A stretch of DNA of 64,000 nucleotides from Methyloceanibacter superfactus (GCF_001723305.1 NZ_LPWF01000027.1:62001-126000); one strand, 5' to 3'; positions 36,257 through 48,211 are shown, counted from the first letter of the stretch. Notes: generated by a model not told the origin, from the letters alone. Numbers and translations are program-made.

Positions 36257-37755
36257 TCAGCCGTCGAGCGACCAACCATCGAGCGACAGGGATTCGAGGC
36301 CGCGCAGCACCTCGGGCAGCATCTCCGGTAAATCCTCGGCGATCAGGCCGGGCCCGAAGGCCTTGGCGGCCTCGCCATGAAGCCATACGGCGGCGCTCGC
36401 CCCCCAGACCGCGCTCATGCCTTGGGCCAGCATGCCGAGGATCATGCCGCCGAGCACATCGCCGGACCCTGCCGTGGCCAGCCAGGGCGTGCCGTTGGCG
36501 TCGATCACGGCCAGCCCGTCCGGCGCGGCGATCACCGTGTCGGCCCCCTTGAGCACCACGATGGCGCCGGCGCGTGCGGCGGCGGTGCGCGTCTTGTCGA
36601 CCTTGGAGGTCCCCGGCACATCGCCGAACAGCTTGGCGAACTCGCCTCATGCGGCGTGATCACCACGGGCGCCTCGCGGCCGTGGATGGCCTTGAACAGC
36701 GTTTCCCTGTCGTCGGCAAACGAGGTCAAGGCGTCGGCATCGAGCACCACGCTCGGACCGGCCTTGAGCGCGGTCAGCACCGTGGCCTTGGTCTCTTCGC
36801 CGAGCCGTGGCCGGGCCCGATGAGAAAGGCGTTCTTGCGCGGATCGGACAGCAGCGCGGCGATCCCTTGTGGACCATCGGCTTCGCGCACCATGATCGCC
36901 GTGAGCTGGGAGGCATTCACGGCGAGCGCATTCCGCGGCGAGGCGACGGTGACAAGCCCGGCACCGGCTCTCAACGCCCCGCGTGCCGCCATGCGCGCGG
37001 CGCCGGTCGCGTCCATCGGCCCCGAGGCCACCAGCGCATGACCGCGCAGATATTTATGTCCCTCCTCCGTCGGCCAGGGGAACTCCGGAAGCCACAACCC
37101 CGGCTCGTTGGCAAAGGTGTTCGGCTTGACCGTGGCGAGCACGCTGTCGGGAATGCCGATATCGACGAGGCCGACCGCGCCGCAGTGGAGCCGTCCCGGT
37201 AGCAGAAGATGTCCCGGCTTCAGGCGGAAGAAGGTCACCGTGGCATCGGCGTGGATGGCGGTGCCGCGCACCGCTCCCGTGGTGCCATCGACGCCGCTCG
37301 GCACGTCGACCGCCACGATGGGGGCGCCGCAGGCATTGGCGGCGTCGATCAGATCGGCGAGCTTGCCCTCGATGGGTCGGGCGAGGCCTGCGCCGAACAG
37401 CGCATCGACGATGACGTCGGCGCTCGCCAGCAATTCCGAGCTCAGGGGCTCGGGCGTCTTTCCGCAGCGCGCGGCCATGGTGGCGGCATCCGCGGGCAGC
37501 TTCGCCGGATCGCCATCGAAGCCGAGCCGCACCGCATAGCCGTGCTCCGTCAGGTAGCGCGCGGCAACGAACCCATCGCCGCCATTGTTGCCGGGACCGC
37601 AGAGCACCACGACGGTCGCCGCGATCGGAACCGCGCGAAGACTTCATCGGCGACGCCGCGCCCTGCATTTTCCATGAGCACGCGCCGGGCACTCCACCCT
37701 CGATGGTGAGGCTGTCGGCGCGTCCCATTTCCTCCGCGGTCAAGAGCTCAAGCAT
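36257..37755 (-). CDS. nnr: Bifunctional NAD(P)H-hydrate epimerase/dehydratase (four or more indels)
   Basis: Nnr repairs hydrated NAD(P)H. The N-terminal YjeF epimerase domain shows LLTAEEMGRADSLTIEGGVP and VVLCGPGNNGGDGFVAARYL. The C-terminal ADP-dependent dehydratase domain shows KYLRGHALVASGPMDATGAA, FLIGPGHG, VVLDADALTSFADDRETLF and the signature ATAGSGDVLGGMILG. The pieces lie in different frames with breaks near 37660, 37620, 36810 and 36645. Bifunctional fusion of the two domains is normal for bacteria. The gene is divergent from glnB. Confidence 0.9.
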
Positions 37756-38400
<645 letters not shown>

Positions 38401-38501
38401 CGACTGACCGCCTGCTGAACGACTAGAGTGTAATTGGAAGCAACACCTAATGGCTGCCCTTTTTGAATGGGCGGCTCAATCATGCATGACAGGGAGTGGA
38501 A

Positions 38502-39911
38502 ATGGCAGACGCAAAGAGTATTGCTAAGAAACTCAAGGACGAGGAGATCAAATTCGTCGATCTGCGCTTCACCGACCCACGCGGGAAGATGCAGCACGTG
38601 ACGATGGACTCGTCCCTCATGGACGAAGAGGCATTTGCCGAAGGCGTCATGTTCGACGGCTCGTCGATCGCGGGCTGGAAGGCGATCAACGAGTCCGACA
38701 TGAAGCTCATGCCGGACTGCGACTCGGCGGTCATCGACCCGTTCTTCGCGCAGAGCACGCTGGCCGTGTTCTGCGACGTGCTCGAGCCGCTCACCAACGA
38801 GCCCTATGAGCGCGATCCGCGCTCCATCGCCGGCAAGGCGCAAGCCTATATGCAGCAGACCGGCATCGGCGACGTGGCCGTGTTCGGACCCGAAGCCGAG
38901 TTCTTCGTGTTCGACGACGTGCGCTTCGCGGCCGAGCCCTACAACTGCGGCTACAGGCTGGACTGCACGGAGCTGCCATCCAACATGGACACCGAGTACG
39001 AGATGGGCAATCTCGGCCACCGTCCGCGCACCAAGGGCGGCTATTTCCCGGTGCCGCCGATCGACTCCGCGCAGGACCTGCGCTCTGAGATGCTGTCGGT
39101 GATGGCCGAAATGGGCGTCACCACCGAGAAGCATCACCATGAGGTGGGCGCCGCCCAGCACGAGCTCGGCATCAAGTACGGACCGATCGTCAAGACCGGC
39201 GACGACATGCAGATCTACAAATACGTGATCCACAACGTCGCCCATGTCTACGGCAAGACGGCAACCTTCATGCCGAAGCCGGTGTTCGGCGACAACGGCT
39301 CGGGCATGCATACCCACCAGTCGATCTGGAAGGGCTCGACGCCGATCTTCGCCGGGGACAAATATGCCGACCTGTCGGACACGGCGCTGCACTACATCGC
39401 CGGCATCCTGAAGCATGCCAAGCGCTCAACGCCTTCACCAACCCCAGCACCAAACTCCTACAAGCGTCTGGTGCCGGGCTATGAGGCACCGGTGCTTCTC
39501 GCCTATTCGTCGCGCAACCGCTCAGCCTCGTGCCGCATTCCGCTCGGCACCGGTCCGAAGTCGAAGCGCGTCGAGGTGCGCTTCCCCGATCCGACCGCCA
39601 ATCCCTACCTCGCCTTCGCGGCGATGCTGATGGCGGGCCTTGACGGGATCGAGAACAAGCTCAACCCGGGCGATCCGATCGACAAGAACCTCTACGATCT
39701 GCCGCCGGAGGAGCTCGAGAAGGTGCCGACCGTCTGTGGTTCGCTGCGCGAAGCTTGCGAGTCGCTGGACGCCGACCGCGCCTTCCTCAAGAAGGGCAAC
39801 GTGTTCTCCGACGACGCCATCGACGCGTATCTCGAACTTAAGATGGAAGAGGTGGAGCGGTACGAGATGATGCCGCACCCGATCGAGTTCGACATGTATT
39901 ACAGCGTCTAG
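38502..39911 (+). CDS. glnA: Glutamine synthetase type I (compensating indel pair)
   Basis: GlnA makes glutamine from glutamate and ammonia. The 469-residue protein is full length: [53 protein letters not shown] and the adenylylation Tyr in [11 protein letters not shown]. At 39421-39450 the conserved [17 protein letters not shown] reads [17 protein letters not shown]. This is exactly what a lost G (AAG-GCG to AAG-CG) followed by an extra A (AAC to AAAC) would give, so ten residues are out of frame. ATG 38502 follows AGGGAG. Confidence 0.96.
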   Translation: MADAKSIAKKLKDEEIKFVDLRFTDPRGKMQHVTMDSSLMDEEAFAEGVMFDGSSIAGWKAINESDMKLMPDCDSAVIDPFFAQSTLAVFCDVLEPLTNEPYERDPRSIAGKAQAYMQQTGIGDVAVFGPEAEFFVFDDVRFAAEPYNCGYRLDCTELPSNMDTEYEMGNLGHRPRTKGGYFPVPPIDSAQDLRSEMLSVMAEMGVTTEKHHHEVGAAQHELGIKYGPIVKTGDDMQIYKYVIHNVAHVYGKTATFMPKPVFGDNGSGMHTHQSIWKGSTPIFAGDKYADLSDTALHYIAGILKHAKRSTPSPTPAPNSYKRLVPGYEAPVLLAYSSRNRSASCRIPLGTGPKSKRVEVRFPDPTANPYLAFAAMLMAGLDGIENKLNPGDPIDKNLYDLPPEELEKVPTVCGSLREACESLDADRAFLKKGNVFSDDAIDAYLELKMEEVERYEMMPHPIEFDMYYSV

Positions 39912-39943
39912 CCGGTTCCGGATCCAGACGCTCGAGACAAGAT

Positions 39944-39979
39944 GGGGGCGGCCGCAAGATTTGCGGTCGCCCCCTCTTT
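39944..39979 (+). terminator. Rho-independent terminator of glnA
   Basis: GGGGGCGGCCGCAA (39944-39957) pairs with TTGCGGTCGCCCCC (39961-39974), one mismatch, around a 3-base loop, followed by TCTTTC. It lies 33 bases after the glnA stop. Confidence 0.8.
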
Positions 39980-40086
39980 CGCCCGGCCTGCCGAACCTTG
40001 GGCCCTTATGTCCCGCGTTCCCCCGTCGGACGCGGGAGGCCAATAGTTCTTGCCAGGCTCCCCCAAACTTTTCTCGGCGCGCGCGC

Positions 40087-40383
40087 CTACATCAGATAGA
40101 TCGCTCCGTAGATCAGGGCCCCGCCCACGGTCACGTAGAGCCACGACTTGTTGTCCCGGTACCAGTCGTCGAACATCGACGGCAGACCGAAGATCACAAA
40201 GCGGAACAGCGATAGCGTGATGAACGCGGCGATCATGCCGAGCACCCAGAGCGACAGGTTGGCCGGCTGGCCGCCCTGCCCGGCATCCACCAGGATCATG
40301 GCTGCATTCGTCGTGCCGAGATTGACCGCGCCCCATACGGACACCGCAGCCAACCCCACCAGCATGGCGTAACGCATCAACAC
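40087..40383 (-). CDS. Small membrane protein (98 aa), unknown function
   Basis: Three hydrophobic segments are visible (about residues 3-20, 46-66 and 80-97). The loop between the second and third contains FGLPSMFDDWYRDNKSW. No signature links it to a known family. It lies convergent to glnA and is monocistronic. Confidence 0.65.
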   Translation of the reverse strand: MLMRYAMLVGLAAVSVWGAVNLGTTNAAMILVDAGQGGQPANLSLWVLGMIAAFITLSLFRFVIFGLPSMFDDWYRDNKSWLYVTVGGALIYGAIYLM

Positions 40384-40488
40384 CGCTCGAAATCCCCTCG
40401 TCTTTGCCGAGAATTTTAGGGACGAGAGGGTAAAGAAACGGGAAAGCGTTAGACTTAAGCGCGCGTTAACGGCGACGCTACGCGCGCC

Positions 40489-41042
40489 TCAGGCGGCCTT
40501 CCACTTGATGGAGCAGCCGATGGACGAAACCTGCTCGCGCGGGCCCTTACCCGTCTCGGCAATCTCTTTCATCGCCTCGAACAGGTCGCGGCGGACATCG
40601 GCGGAGGCGGGCTCCCGGCCGCTTGCGTCGAGGCGCCCACGATATTGCAGTTCGAGATCGCCGTTAAAGCCGTAGAAGTCGGGCGTACAGACGGCGTCAT
40701 AGGCGCGGGCGACCTGTTGAGTCTCGTCATGGAGATAGGGAAAGGTGAAGCCGTGCTCCCGGGCGAAGGCCTCATGTTGTCGAAGGAATCGTCTGGGTGG
40801 GTGGTGGCGTCGTTGGCGCAGATGGCGATCGCGCTGACGCCGAGCGGCGCGAGCGCCTTGGCGTCACGCACGATGCGGTCGATCACCGCCTTTACATAGG
40901 GGCAGTGGTTGCAGATGAACATGACGAGGGTGCCGTTCGGGCCCTTGAGGTCGGCCAGGCTGTAGGTCTTGCCGTCGACGCCGGGAAGCTCGAAATCAGG
41001 CGCCTTCCAGCCAAAATCGCAGACGGGTGTATGTTCGGCCAT
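40489..41042 (-). CDS. Thioredoxin-like redoxin family protein (one indel)
   Basis: This is an AhpC/TSA-type thioredoxin-fold protein, about 184 residues. The N-terminal half has FGWKAPDFELPGVDGKTYSL and the redox motif ICNHCPYVKAVIDRI (CxxC). After NM a lost A (AAG to AG near 40785) shifts the frame. Restored, it continues KAFAREHGFTFPYLHDETQ, VCTPDFYGFNGDLELQYRG and ends at the TGA 40489-40491. The family is common next to other redox genes, but its substrate is unknown. It is divergent from phoX. Confidence 0.87.
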
Positions 41043-41119
41043 GAGCCATTCCTCTTCGCAAATCTGTCACCGCAGCCCTCTAATTTCGGGGCAAACCAAT
41101 TGTTCCGCTGGGCAGGCAT

Positions 41120-43134
41120 ATGACCAATAACGACATCTTCCGCAACCGGGCCGCGGCCTGCGAGGCCCATGACGATATCCCGCGCAGCCCCGAGGACGGC
41201 GAAACAATCGGCGAGGTCATCATCCGGCGCTATAGCCGCCGGGACGTCATGCGCGGCACGCTGGGCGTCACCGCCGCCGCGGCGTTGTTCGGCCCGGCCG
41301 CCTTCAGGGCCAGCACCGCAGCCGCCGCGACCACCGCCGACCGCTTCGACTTCGACGGTGTCGAGCCCGGCATCGACACCACGCATCACGTCGCGGCGGG
41401 CTACCAGGCCAAGCCGCTGCTGCGGTGGGGCGATCCCCTGGCGCCCGGGCTGCCTCCGTTCAATCCCAACAACCAGAGCGCCGCCGATCAGCTCAAGCGC
41501 TTCGGCTACAACAACGACTACATCGCCTATTTCCCGATCGACGGAAGCAGCACTCACGGGCTGCTCTGCATCAATCACGAATACACCAATGAAGAGCTGA
41601 TGTTTCCGGGCATCAAGAAGCGCCAGGACACCTCCGGCTTCGGCGACATGACCGCGGAGATCGTGGATGTCGAGATGGCGGCGCATGGCGTGACCGTGGT
41701 CGAGATCGTGCGCAAGGGCGCCGATTGGGAGGCCGTGCTCGACAGTCCCTATAACCGGCGCATCAGCCCGGCCAGCACCGTCATGTCCGTCGACGGCCCG
41801 GCGGTCGGCAACAAGCGTCTGCAAACGAGCGGCGATCCTTCCGGCAAGACCATCCAAGGTACGCTCAACAATTGCGCGGGGGGCAAGACACCCTGGGACA
41901 CCTATCTGACGGCCGAAGAGAACTTCCACGGCTATTTCTGGACCAATCACTGCGAGCCGGGTGGCGCCGCCCCCACCGGCCTCGGCGGCGACCAGGCCCA
42001 GAGCTACGCGCGCTACGGCATTCCGGGGCTGTGGCAGGCCTGGGGCAAGTTCATCGACCGCTTCAATGTGGATGCGGAGCCGAACGAGCCGAACCGCTTC
42101 GGCTGGATCGTCGAGATCGACCCGTTCGAGCCGGACTCCGAGCCGGTGAAGCACACCGCCCTTGGACGCTTCTGCCATGAGGGCGCGGAGTGCGTCGTCA
42201 ACACCGACGGCCGTATCGTCGTGTATTGCGGCGATGACGGGCGCGGCGAGTATGTCTATCGCTTCGTCTCGGCCGGCCATTACGACCCCGACGACCGGGC
42301 TGCCAATAAACGCCTGCTGTCGCATGGCCTGATGTCCGTGGCGCGGTTCGACGCCGACGGCAAGGTCCACTGGCTGCCGCTCGAGTTCGGCCGCCCGTGC
42401 TGACGCCGGACTCGGATTCGAGTCCCAGGCCGACGGTGGTGATCGACGCCGCGCGCCGCGGATCTGTTGGGCGCGACCCGCATGGACCGTCCGGAGGACG
42501 TGCAGCCCAACGAGGTCACCGGCAAGGTCTATGTCATCCTCACCAACAACACGAAGCGTAAAGAGAAGGACATCGACGCGGCGAACCCGCGGCCGGACAA
42601 CGCCTTTGGCCATATCATCGAGATGACGCCACCCGACGGCGACCACGCCGCCGACAGCTTCGCCTGGGACATGCTGGTCAAATGCGGCGACCCGGCGATC
42701 GCCGCCGTTGGCGCCATGTGGAGTCCCGAAACCTCGAAGGACGGCGGCTGGTTCGCCTGCCCCGACACGCCGCCGTGGACAAGGACGGGCGGCTGTGGGT
42801 CGCCACCGACCAAGGCGACAACTGGCCGCGCACCGGGCGCGCCGATGGCCTGTTCGCCTTGGAGACGGCAGGCGCCGCGCGGGGCACGCCGAAGCTCTTC
42901 TTCCGCGTGCCGATCGGCGCCGAAATGTGCGGGCCTTGCTTCACGCCGGACGGCGAGACGCTGTTCGTCTCGGTGCAGCATCCGGGCGCCGACGGGGCCG
43001 AGGCGATGATCGGCTTCGGCCGGGCCTCCACCTTCAACGATCCCGTCACGCGCTGGCCCGATTTCGAGGACGGCATGCCGCCGCGCCCCTCGGTCATGGT
43101 CATCACCAAGGACGGCGGCGGCAAGATCGGCTGA
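41120..43134 (+). CDS. phoX: PhoX-type alkaline phosphatase (several indels)
   Basis: PhoX phosphatases release phosphate from organic esters in the periplasm and use calcium and iron. The N-terminus has a Tat signal ([20 protein letters not shown]). Typical stretches are [77 protein letters not shown] and [20 protein letters not shown]. Frame breaks cluster at 42395-42470 (about four indels) and one near 42777. Restored length is about 670 residues. The stop is 43132-43134. Confidence 0.88.
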
Positions 43135-43262
43135 TCGCCCGGCCACGCCGCTGGCTCTTGAAAATCCGCCGGGCGCGTGCGAGCTATCGACGGGTTCCAC
43201 ACGTCGTTGATTCTTTCCACATCCGGAAGCGCGATTAGCGCCTTTGGCATGAGGACACGCCC

Positions 43263-45311
43263 ATAGCACGCACCCGCAAACCTGCCTCGACCAGTGATCT
43301 GTTCGATGCCGCGCCGAAAAGGAAGCCGGCCACGGCCTCCAAGGCGCCCGCGCGGAAAAGCGCCGGCGGCCGCGGCGGTGACGATGCCTATACCGCCGCC
43401 GATATCGAGGTGCTGGAAGGCCTGGAGCCGGTTCGCCGGCGCCCGGGCATGTATATCGGCGGCACCGACGAGAAGGCGATGCATCACCTCTTCGCCGAGG
43501 TGCTCGACAACGCCATGGACGAGGCGGTCGAGGGCCATGCGAGCCGCATCGAGGTCGACCTCGCCGCGGACGGCACCCTCACCGTGACCGACAACGGCCG
43601 CGGCATTCCGGTCGATCCGCATCCCAAGTTCAAGAAGAAGTCGGCGCTCGAGGTCATCATGACCACGCTGCACGCGGGCGGTAAGTTCGACTCCAAGGTC
43701 TATGCCACCAGCGGCGGCTTGCATGGCGTCGGCGTCTCGGTGGCCAACGCCCTGTCGGAGACGCTCGACGTCGAGGTGGCACGGGGCCAGAAGCTCTACC
43801 GGCAGAGCTATACGCGCGGGGTCCCCGATGGCCCGATAAAAAATCTCGGTGCCATCAAGAACCGGCGCGGCACCAAGATCAGCTTCAAGCCGGACCCCAA
43901 GATCTTCGGCAAGGGCGCCGCGTTCAAGCCGTCGCGCCTGTTCCGCATGTCGCGCTCGAAGGCCTATCTCTTCCGCGGCGTCGAGATCCGCTGGTCCTGC
44001 GCCAAGGCGCTGCTCGGCAACGACGCCGAGACACCCGAGACCGCCGTTCTGCATTTCCCCGGCGGCTTGAAGGACTTTCTCGCCACCCGCATCGAAGGCC
44101 TCACCACGGTCACCAACGACGTATTCGCCGGACGCATCGAGAAGGCACAAGGTCACGGCTCGGTCGAATGGGCGATCGCTGGGTGACGCCGACGGCTTTC
44201 TCAGCTCCTATTGCAACACCGTGCCGACGCCGGACGGCGGCACCCATGAAGCGGGCTTGCGCGCCGCACTTACCAAGGCCTTGCGCGCCTATGGCGAGCT
44301 CACCGGCAACAAGCGCGTGGCGCAAGTGACCGCCGACGACGTGCTCGGCACGGCGGCGGCCATGCTGTCGGTGTTCATCCGCGAGCCGGAGTTCCAAGGC
44401 CAGACCAAGGACCGGCTGGCGACCCAGGAAGCCGCGCGCATCGTCGAGAGCGCTATCCGCGACGCCTTTGACCATTGGCTGACCGGCAATCCGACCCAAG
44501 CCAACCGCCTCCTCGATTGGGTGGTCGACCGCTCCGAGGAGCGCTTGCGGCGCCGCAAAGAGAAAGAGATCGGCCGGCAGACGGCGACCCGCCGCTTGCG
44601 CCTTCCCGGCAAGCTCGCCGATTGCGCCTCCACGGGGGCGCAAGGCACGGAGATCTTCATCGTCGAGGGCGATTCCGCCGGCGGCTCGGCCAAGCAGGCG
44701 CGTGACCGCGCGACACAAGCCGTGCTGCCCTTGCGCGGCAAGATCCTCAACGTGGCGAGCGCCAGTTCCTCCAAGCTCGCCGACAACCAGCTCTTGAGCG
44801 ATCTCATCCAGGCGCTCGGCTGCGGCACGGGCACGCGCTATCGCGACGAGGATCTGCGTTACGAGAAAGTGGTGATCATGACCGACGCGACGTGGACGGC
44901 GCGCATATCGCCTCGCTGCTCATCACCTTCTTCTACCGCGAGATGCGCGGGCTCATCGCGGGCGGGCATCTCTACCTCGCCGTGCCGCCGCTGTTCCGCA
45001 TCAGCCAAGGTGCCAAGACGCTCTACGCCCGCGATCCCGCCCACAAGGACGAGCTCATGGCCACGGAGTTCAACGGCCGCGGCAAGATCGATGTGAGTCG
45101 TTTCAAAGGTTTGGGTGAGATGCTTCCGAAGCAGCTCAAAGAGACGACCATGGATCGCTCGGTGCGCACACTGCTGCGCGTCGAGATCGACGAGGACCCC
45201 AGCAGCACCACGATGCTGGTCGATCAGCTCATGGGCAATAAGCCCGAGGCGCGGTTCAAATTCATTCAGGATCGCGCCGAATTCGCCGAACCCGAGGCGC
45301 TCGACATCTAG
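43263..45311 (+). CDS. parE: DNA topoisomerase IV subunit B (indels)
   Basis: ParE is the ATPase subunit of topoisomerase IV. It has LEGLEPVRRRPGMYIGGTDE, the ATP-lid GGLHGVGVSVANALSE, the TOPRIM motif EIFIVEGDSAGGSAKQARDR and the C-terminal SRFKGLGEMLPKQLKETTMD. Frame breaks lie near 44183 (two lost bases) and near 44885 (GCG-GAC to GCGAC). The frame is open from 43263, where the codon is ATA not ATG (ATAGCACGCACC); no in-frame standard start is visible nearby, so a G may have been misread. A 50-residue Lys/Ala-rich N-terminal extension precedes the fold. Confidence 0.92.
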
Positions 45312-45329
45312 GCGAGGCGCCCGCGGCGC

Positions 45330-45803
45330 TTAGAGCCAGCGCGGCACGCGGGTTTTGTAGCGCGTATAGGCGTCGCCGAACTTCCGCTCCAGATAGGCCT
45401 CCTCCGGCTCGACTACGCCGCGCTGCAAGATCATCAGCGCCGGCATGAGGAGGAGAAGCACCCAGACGCTCGTCAGGATGATCGATAGGCCGAAATAGAC
45501 GAGCACGAGGCCGATATAAATCGGATTGCGCGTCAGGTGATATGGGCCGGCGGTCACGAGAGCCGTGGCCGGCAGCCCAGGCACGACATGGGTGCCGGCA
45601 CGGTGGAAAGCGCGGGCGGCGAGGATCGCCAAGGCGAAGCCGAGGCCCATGCAGACAAAGCCGACCGTGAGGCCAAGCCCGTTGGGCTGGGCCAGGCCAG
45701 GGCCGATCGGCAGAATGAGGGACAACACGCAGCCGAGCGCCAGCGCCGCCACAAACAGAAGCGGCGGCTTGATCGCCACATCGGCGTAGTCGACCGTATT
45801 CAT
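45330..45803 (-). CDS. Isoprenylcysteine carboxyl methyltransferase (ICMT)-like membrane protein
   Basis: This 157-residue membrane protein has four to five hydrophobic segments. Its C-terminal methyltransferase motif is GPYHLTRNPIYIGLVLVYFG followed by EPEEAYLERKFGDAYTRYKT and RVPRWL. This is the PEMT/ICMT pattern that binds S-adenosylmethionine at the membrane. The acceptor is unknown. It converges on parE. Confidence 0.82.
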   Translation of the reverse strand: MNTVDYADVAIKPPLLFVAALALGCVLSLILPIGPGLAQPNGLGLTVGFVCMGLGFALAILAARAFHRAGTHVVPGLPATALVTAGPYHLTRNPIYIGLVLVYFGLSIILTSVWVLLLLMPALMILQRGVVEPEEAYLERKFGDAYTRYKTRVPRWL

Positions 45804-46130
45804 GGATGCCCTGCCCTCAACTTCCTCTCCCCCGCGCGCATCTTATAGAACGTGCCCATCGCGGGACGGTTCAAAAGGGCGCGATCCTCTGACGCGGCCT
45901 CCGAAGGGGCGGAGAGCGCGATTTCACTTGATTTACCTTCTTTCTGCCTATTTTTGCCCCTTGCGCCCATGCGTCATGCCGCCTATTTGAATGCTAGCGA
46001 AAGACGGTCATCAGGCCGTAACGCTCCAGTGGTGTCTTGCGCAGAGACCACGAATCGTAGCAGCAAACCTTTGCGCCGAAAGAAAGAAGATGCGCGCCGC
46101 CCAAAGGCCGCGCGGTATTTTTGCTAACGC
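45804..46130 (+). other. Long leader region of the DEAD-box helicase
   Basis: This 327-base gap separates the divergent methyltransferase and helicase genes. One plus-strand frame is open from 45852 to a TAA at 46125-46127, three bases before the helicase ATG. Its last 20 codons are Lys/Arg-rich (LRRKKEDARRPKAARYF). Long leaders with regulatory structure are common before RNA helicase genes. I see no clear promoter or named RNA. Confidence 0.35.
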
Positions 46131-47717
46131 ATGAGCTTTTCTGATCTTGGCCTAAGCCCCAAAGTTGTCTCCGCCGTCACTGCGGCTGGATTTGAGACCC
46201 CGACCCCAATTCAAGCCAATGCCATTCCCGTAGCGGTCATGGGCCGCGACGTGCTCGGCATTGCCCAGACCGGTACCGGCAAGACGGCATCCTTCGTGCT
46301 GCCCATGCTGACGCGGCTGGAACGCGGACGCGCCCGGGCGCGCATGCCGCGAACGCTGATCCTTGAGCCGACCCGCGAGCTCGCCGCCCAAGTGGCGGAG
46401 TCCTTCGAGCTCCTCGGCAAGAACCACAAGCTGACCATGGCGCTCCTCATCGGCGGCGTGTCCTATGTCGAACAGGACAAGAAGCTCGATCGCGGCGCCG
46501 ATGTGGTGATCGCCACCCCGGGCCGCCTGCTCGATCATTTCGAGCGCGGCAAGCTGCTGTTGAACGCGATCGAGATTCTCGTGGTCGACGAAGCCGACCG
46601 CATGCTCGACATGGGTTTCATTCCCGACATCGAGCGCATCTGCAAGAAACTCCCCTTCACCCGCCAGACCCTGTTCTTCTCGGCGACGATGCCGCCGGAA
46701 ATCCAGCGCCTCGCCGACAATTTCCTGCACAACCCCGAACGTATCGAAGTCTCCCCGCCGGCCACCGCCGCAACGACCATCGTGCAGCGCCTGAAGAAGG
46801 CTCCTGACGATCCGGCCGGCAAGCGGCTGGCCTTACGGGAGCTGATGCAAGAGGTGGACGTCAGAAACGCCATCATCTTCTGCAATCGCAAGAAAGATGT
46901 CGGTGTCGTGTTCCGGTCGTTGCAGCGGCACGGGTTTAATGTCGGGGCGCTCCATGGCGACCTCGACCAGCGCGAACGTACGGCGACCCTGGACGCCTTC
47001 CGCAACGGCACGATCGCCTTCCTCGCGGCCAGCGACGTGGCGGCGCGCGGGCTCGATATTCCCGACGTGAGCCACATCTTCAATTACGACGTGCCGGTCC
47101 ATCCGGAAGACTATGTCCACCGCATCGGCCGCACGGGCCGGGCGGGACGCGAAGGCTTCGCCGCCATGCTGGTGACGCCGAAAGACACCAAGGCGCTCAA
47201 GGCCATCGAGAAGATGTTGGGCCAGGAGATTGCCTGGGTCGACGGCCCCCCTACCCAGGAAGAGCGGGCGCAAGCCGAGAGTTCCGAGCGAAGCGATGGA
47301 CGGCGCCGGCGCGGTGGCCGTTCGCGGCGCTCAAAGGACGCAGGCCCCAAGGATACAGGCAAGGACACAGGCCCCAAGCACACGAGCGCCAGAGGCGCCC
47401 CTGCCGAGGCGGCGAGCCCCAATGGCGCCGACAAGCCGGTGATGGCGCAAGCCGAGGCTCCCAAGCCGAAAGAGGCCGCCGCCAAGCCCCAAAGCGCCGA
47501 GCAAGACTCCGGCAATGGCCGTCAGGCCAAGCCCCGCGCCAAGGCGCGGGACGACGAGCGCCGGGAGGGCGGCCGCGATCGGGGTAAGCAAGGCGAGCGC
47601 AAGCAAGGCCGGGGCGGCCAGGACCGGTCTCAGGACCGGAATAAGGGTTCGCAACAGGCGCGCGGCATGGGCGACCATGTCCCGGCCTTCATGATGCGCC
47701 CGGTGCGGGTGCCGTAG
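46131..47717 (+). CDS. DEAD-box RNA helicase (RhlE-like)
   Basis: The intact 528-residue helicase shows all motifs: Q-motif GFETPTPIQANAIPV, Walker A AQTGTGKTASFVLP, VVDEADRMLDMGF, FFSATMPPEIQ, and HRIGRTGRAGREGF. Residues 385-528 are a low-complexity basic tail rich in Lys, Arg, Gly and Gln (GRRRRGGRSRRSKD, RGGQDRSQDRNKG), typical of RhlE proteins that bind ribosomal or mRNA structures. It probably helps in rRNA processing or cold growth. Confidence 0.94.
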   Translation: MSFSDLGLSPKVVSAVTAAGFETPTPIQANAIPVAVMGRDVLGIAQTGTGKTASFVLPMLTRLERGRARARMPRTLILEPTRELAAQVAESFELLGKNHKLTMALLIGGVSYVEQDKKLDRGADVVIATPGRLLDHFERGKLLLNAIEILVVDEADRMLDMGFIPDIERICKKLPFTRQTLFFSATMPPEIQRLADNFLHNPERIEVSPPATAATTIVQRLKKAPDDPAGKRLALRELMQEVDVRNAIIFCNRKKDVGVVFRSLQRHGFNVGALHGDLDQRERTATLDAFRNGTIAFLAASDVAARGLDIPDVSHIFNYDVPVHPEDYVHRIGRTGRAGREGFAAMLVTPKDTKALKAIEKMLGQEIAWVDGPPTQEERAQAESSERSDGRRRRGGRSRRSKDAGPKDTGKDTGPKHTSARGAPAEAASPNGADKPVMAQAEAPKPKEAAAKPQSAEQDSGNGRQAKPRAKARDDERREGGRDRGKQGERKQGRGGQDRSQDRNKGSQQARGMGDHVPAFMMRPVRVP

Positions 47718-47785
47718 GGCTCCCACGCTTCTGAGCGCCCGAGGGCGCTCAACCTTCTCCCAACGATAATTCAGCTGTCTGGAAA

Positions 47786-48166
47786 CTACTCGGCGGGCTC
47801 GGCCGCTTGTCCGCCTGCGGGCGTCAGCATCACCGACTCGCCACAGCCGCAGGCGCTCGTCTGGTTCGGGTTGTTGAACACGAAGCCAGAATGCATGCGG
47901 TCCGCCTGATAATCCATCTCGGTGCCGAGCAGGAACATCACCGCCGTCGGATCGATCAGGAGCTTGACCCCCTTATCCTCGACCACCTCGTCATGGGGGC
48001 CGCGGCTCTCGGCATATTCCATGGTGTATTCCATGCCGGCGCAGCCGCCATTCTTCACGCCGATCCGCACGCCCTCGATTTCCCGGCCGGAGGCGGCGGA
48101 AAGCTTGCGAATCCGCTCCGCGGCGGCGGCGGTCAGGCGCATCACTTGGGGTCGGGGCGTGGTCAT
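47786..48166 (-). CDS. sufA: A-type Fe-S carrier protein
   Basis: SufA/IscA carries Fe-S clusters to apoproteins. The 126-residue protein has VMRLTAAAAERIRKLSAA, the first cysteine in KNGGCAGMEYTM and the C-terminal pair in QTSACGCGESVML. It closes the suf operon (iscS-like, sufB, sufC, sufD, sufS, sufT, sufA), all on the minus strand. The gap to sufT is 45 bases. Confidence 0.93.
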   Translation of the reverse strand: MTTPRPQVMRLTAAAAERIRKLSAASGREIEGVRIGVKNGGCAGMEYTMEYAESRGPHDEVVEDKGVKLLIDPTAVMFLLGTEMDYQADRMHSGFVFNNPNQTSACGCGESVMLTPAGGQAAEPAE

Positions 48167-48211
48167 GGCTACAAGTTGGGTTGATTTGACGGTTTGTTCA
48201 AGAGCTTGGCT

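Noticed and set aside
40892-42646. A 584-codon minus-strand frame opposite phoX
   Set aside because: It overlaps the start of the redoxin gene and is opposite PhoX motifs; no own motif or start signal.
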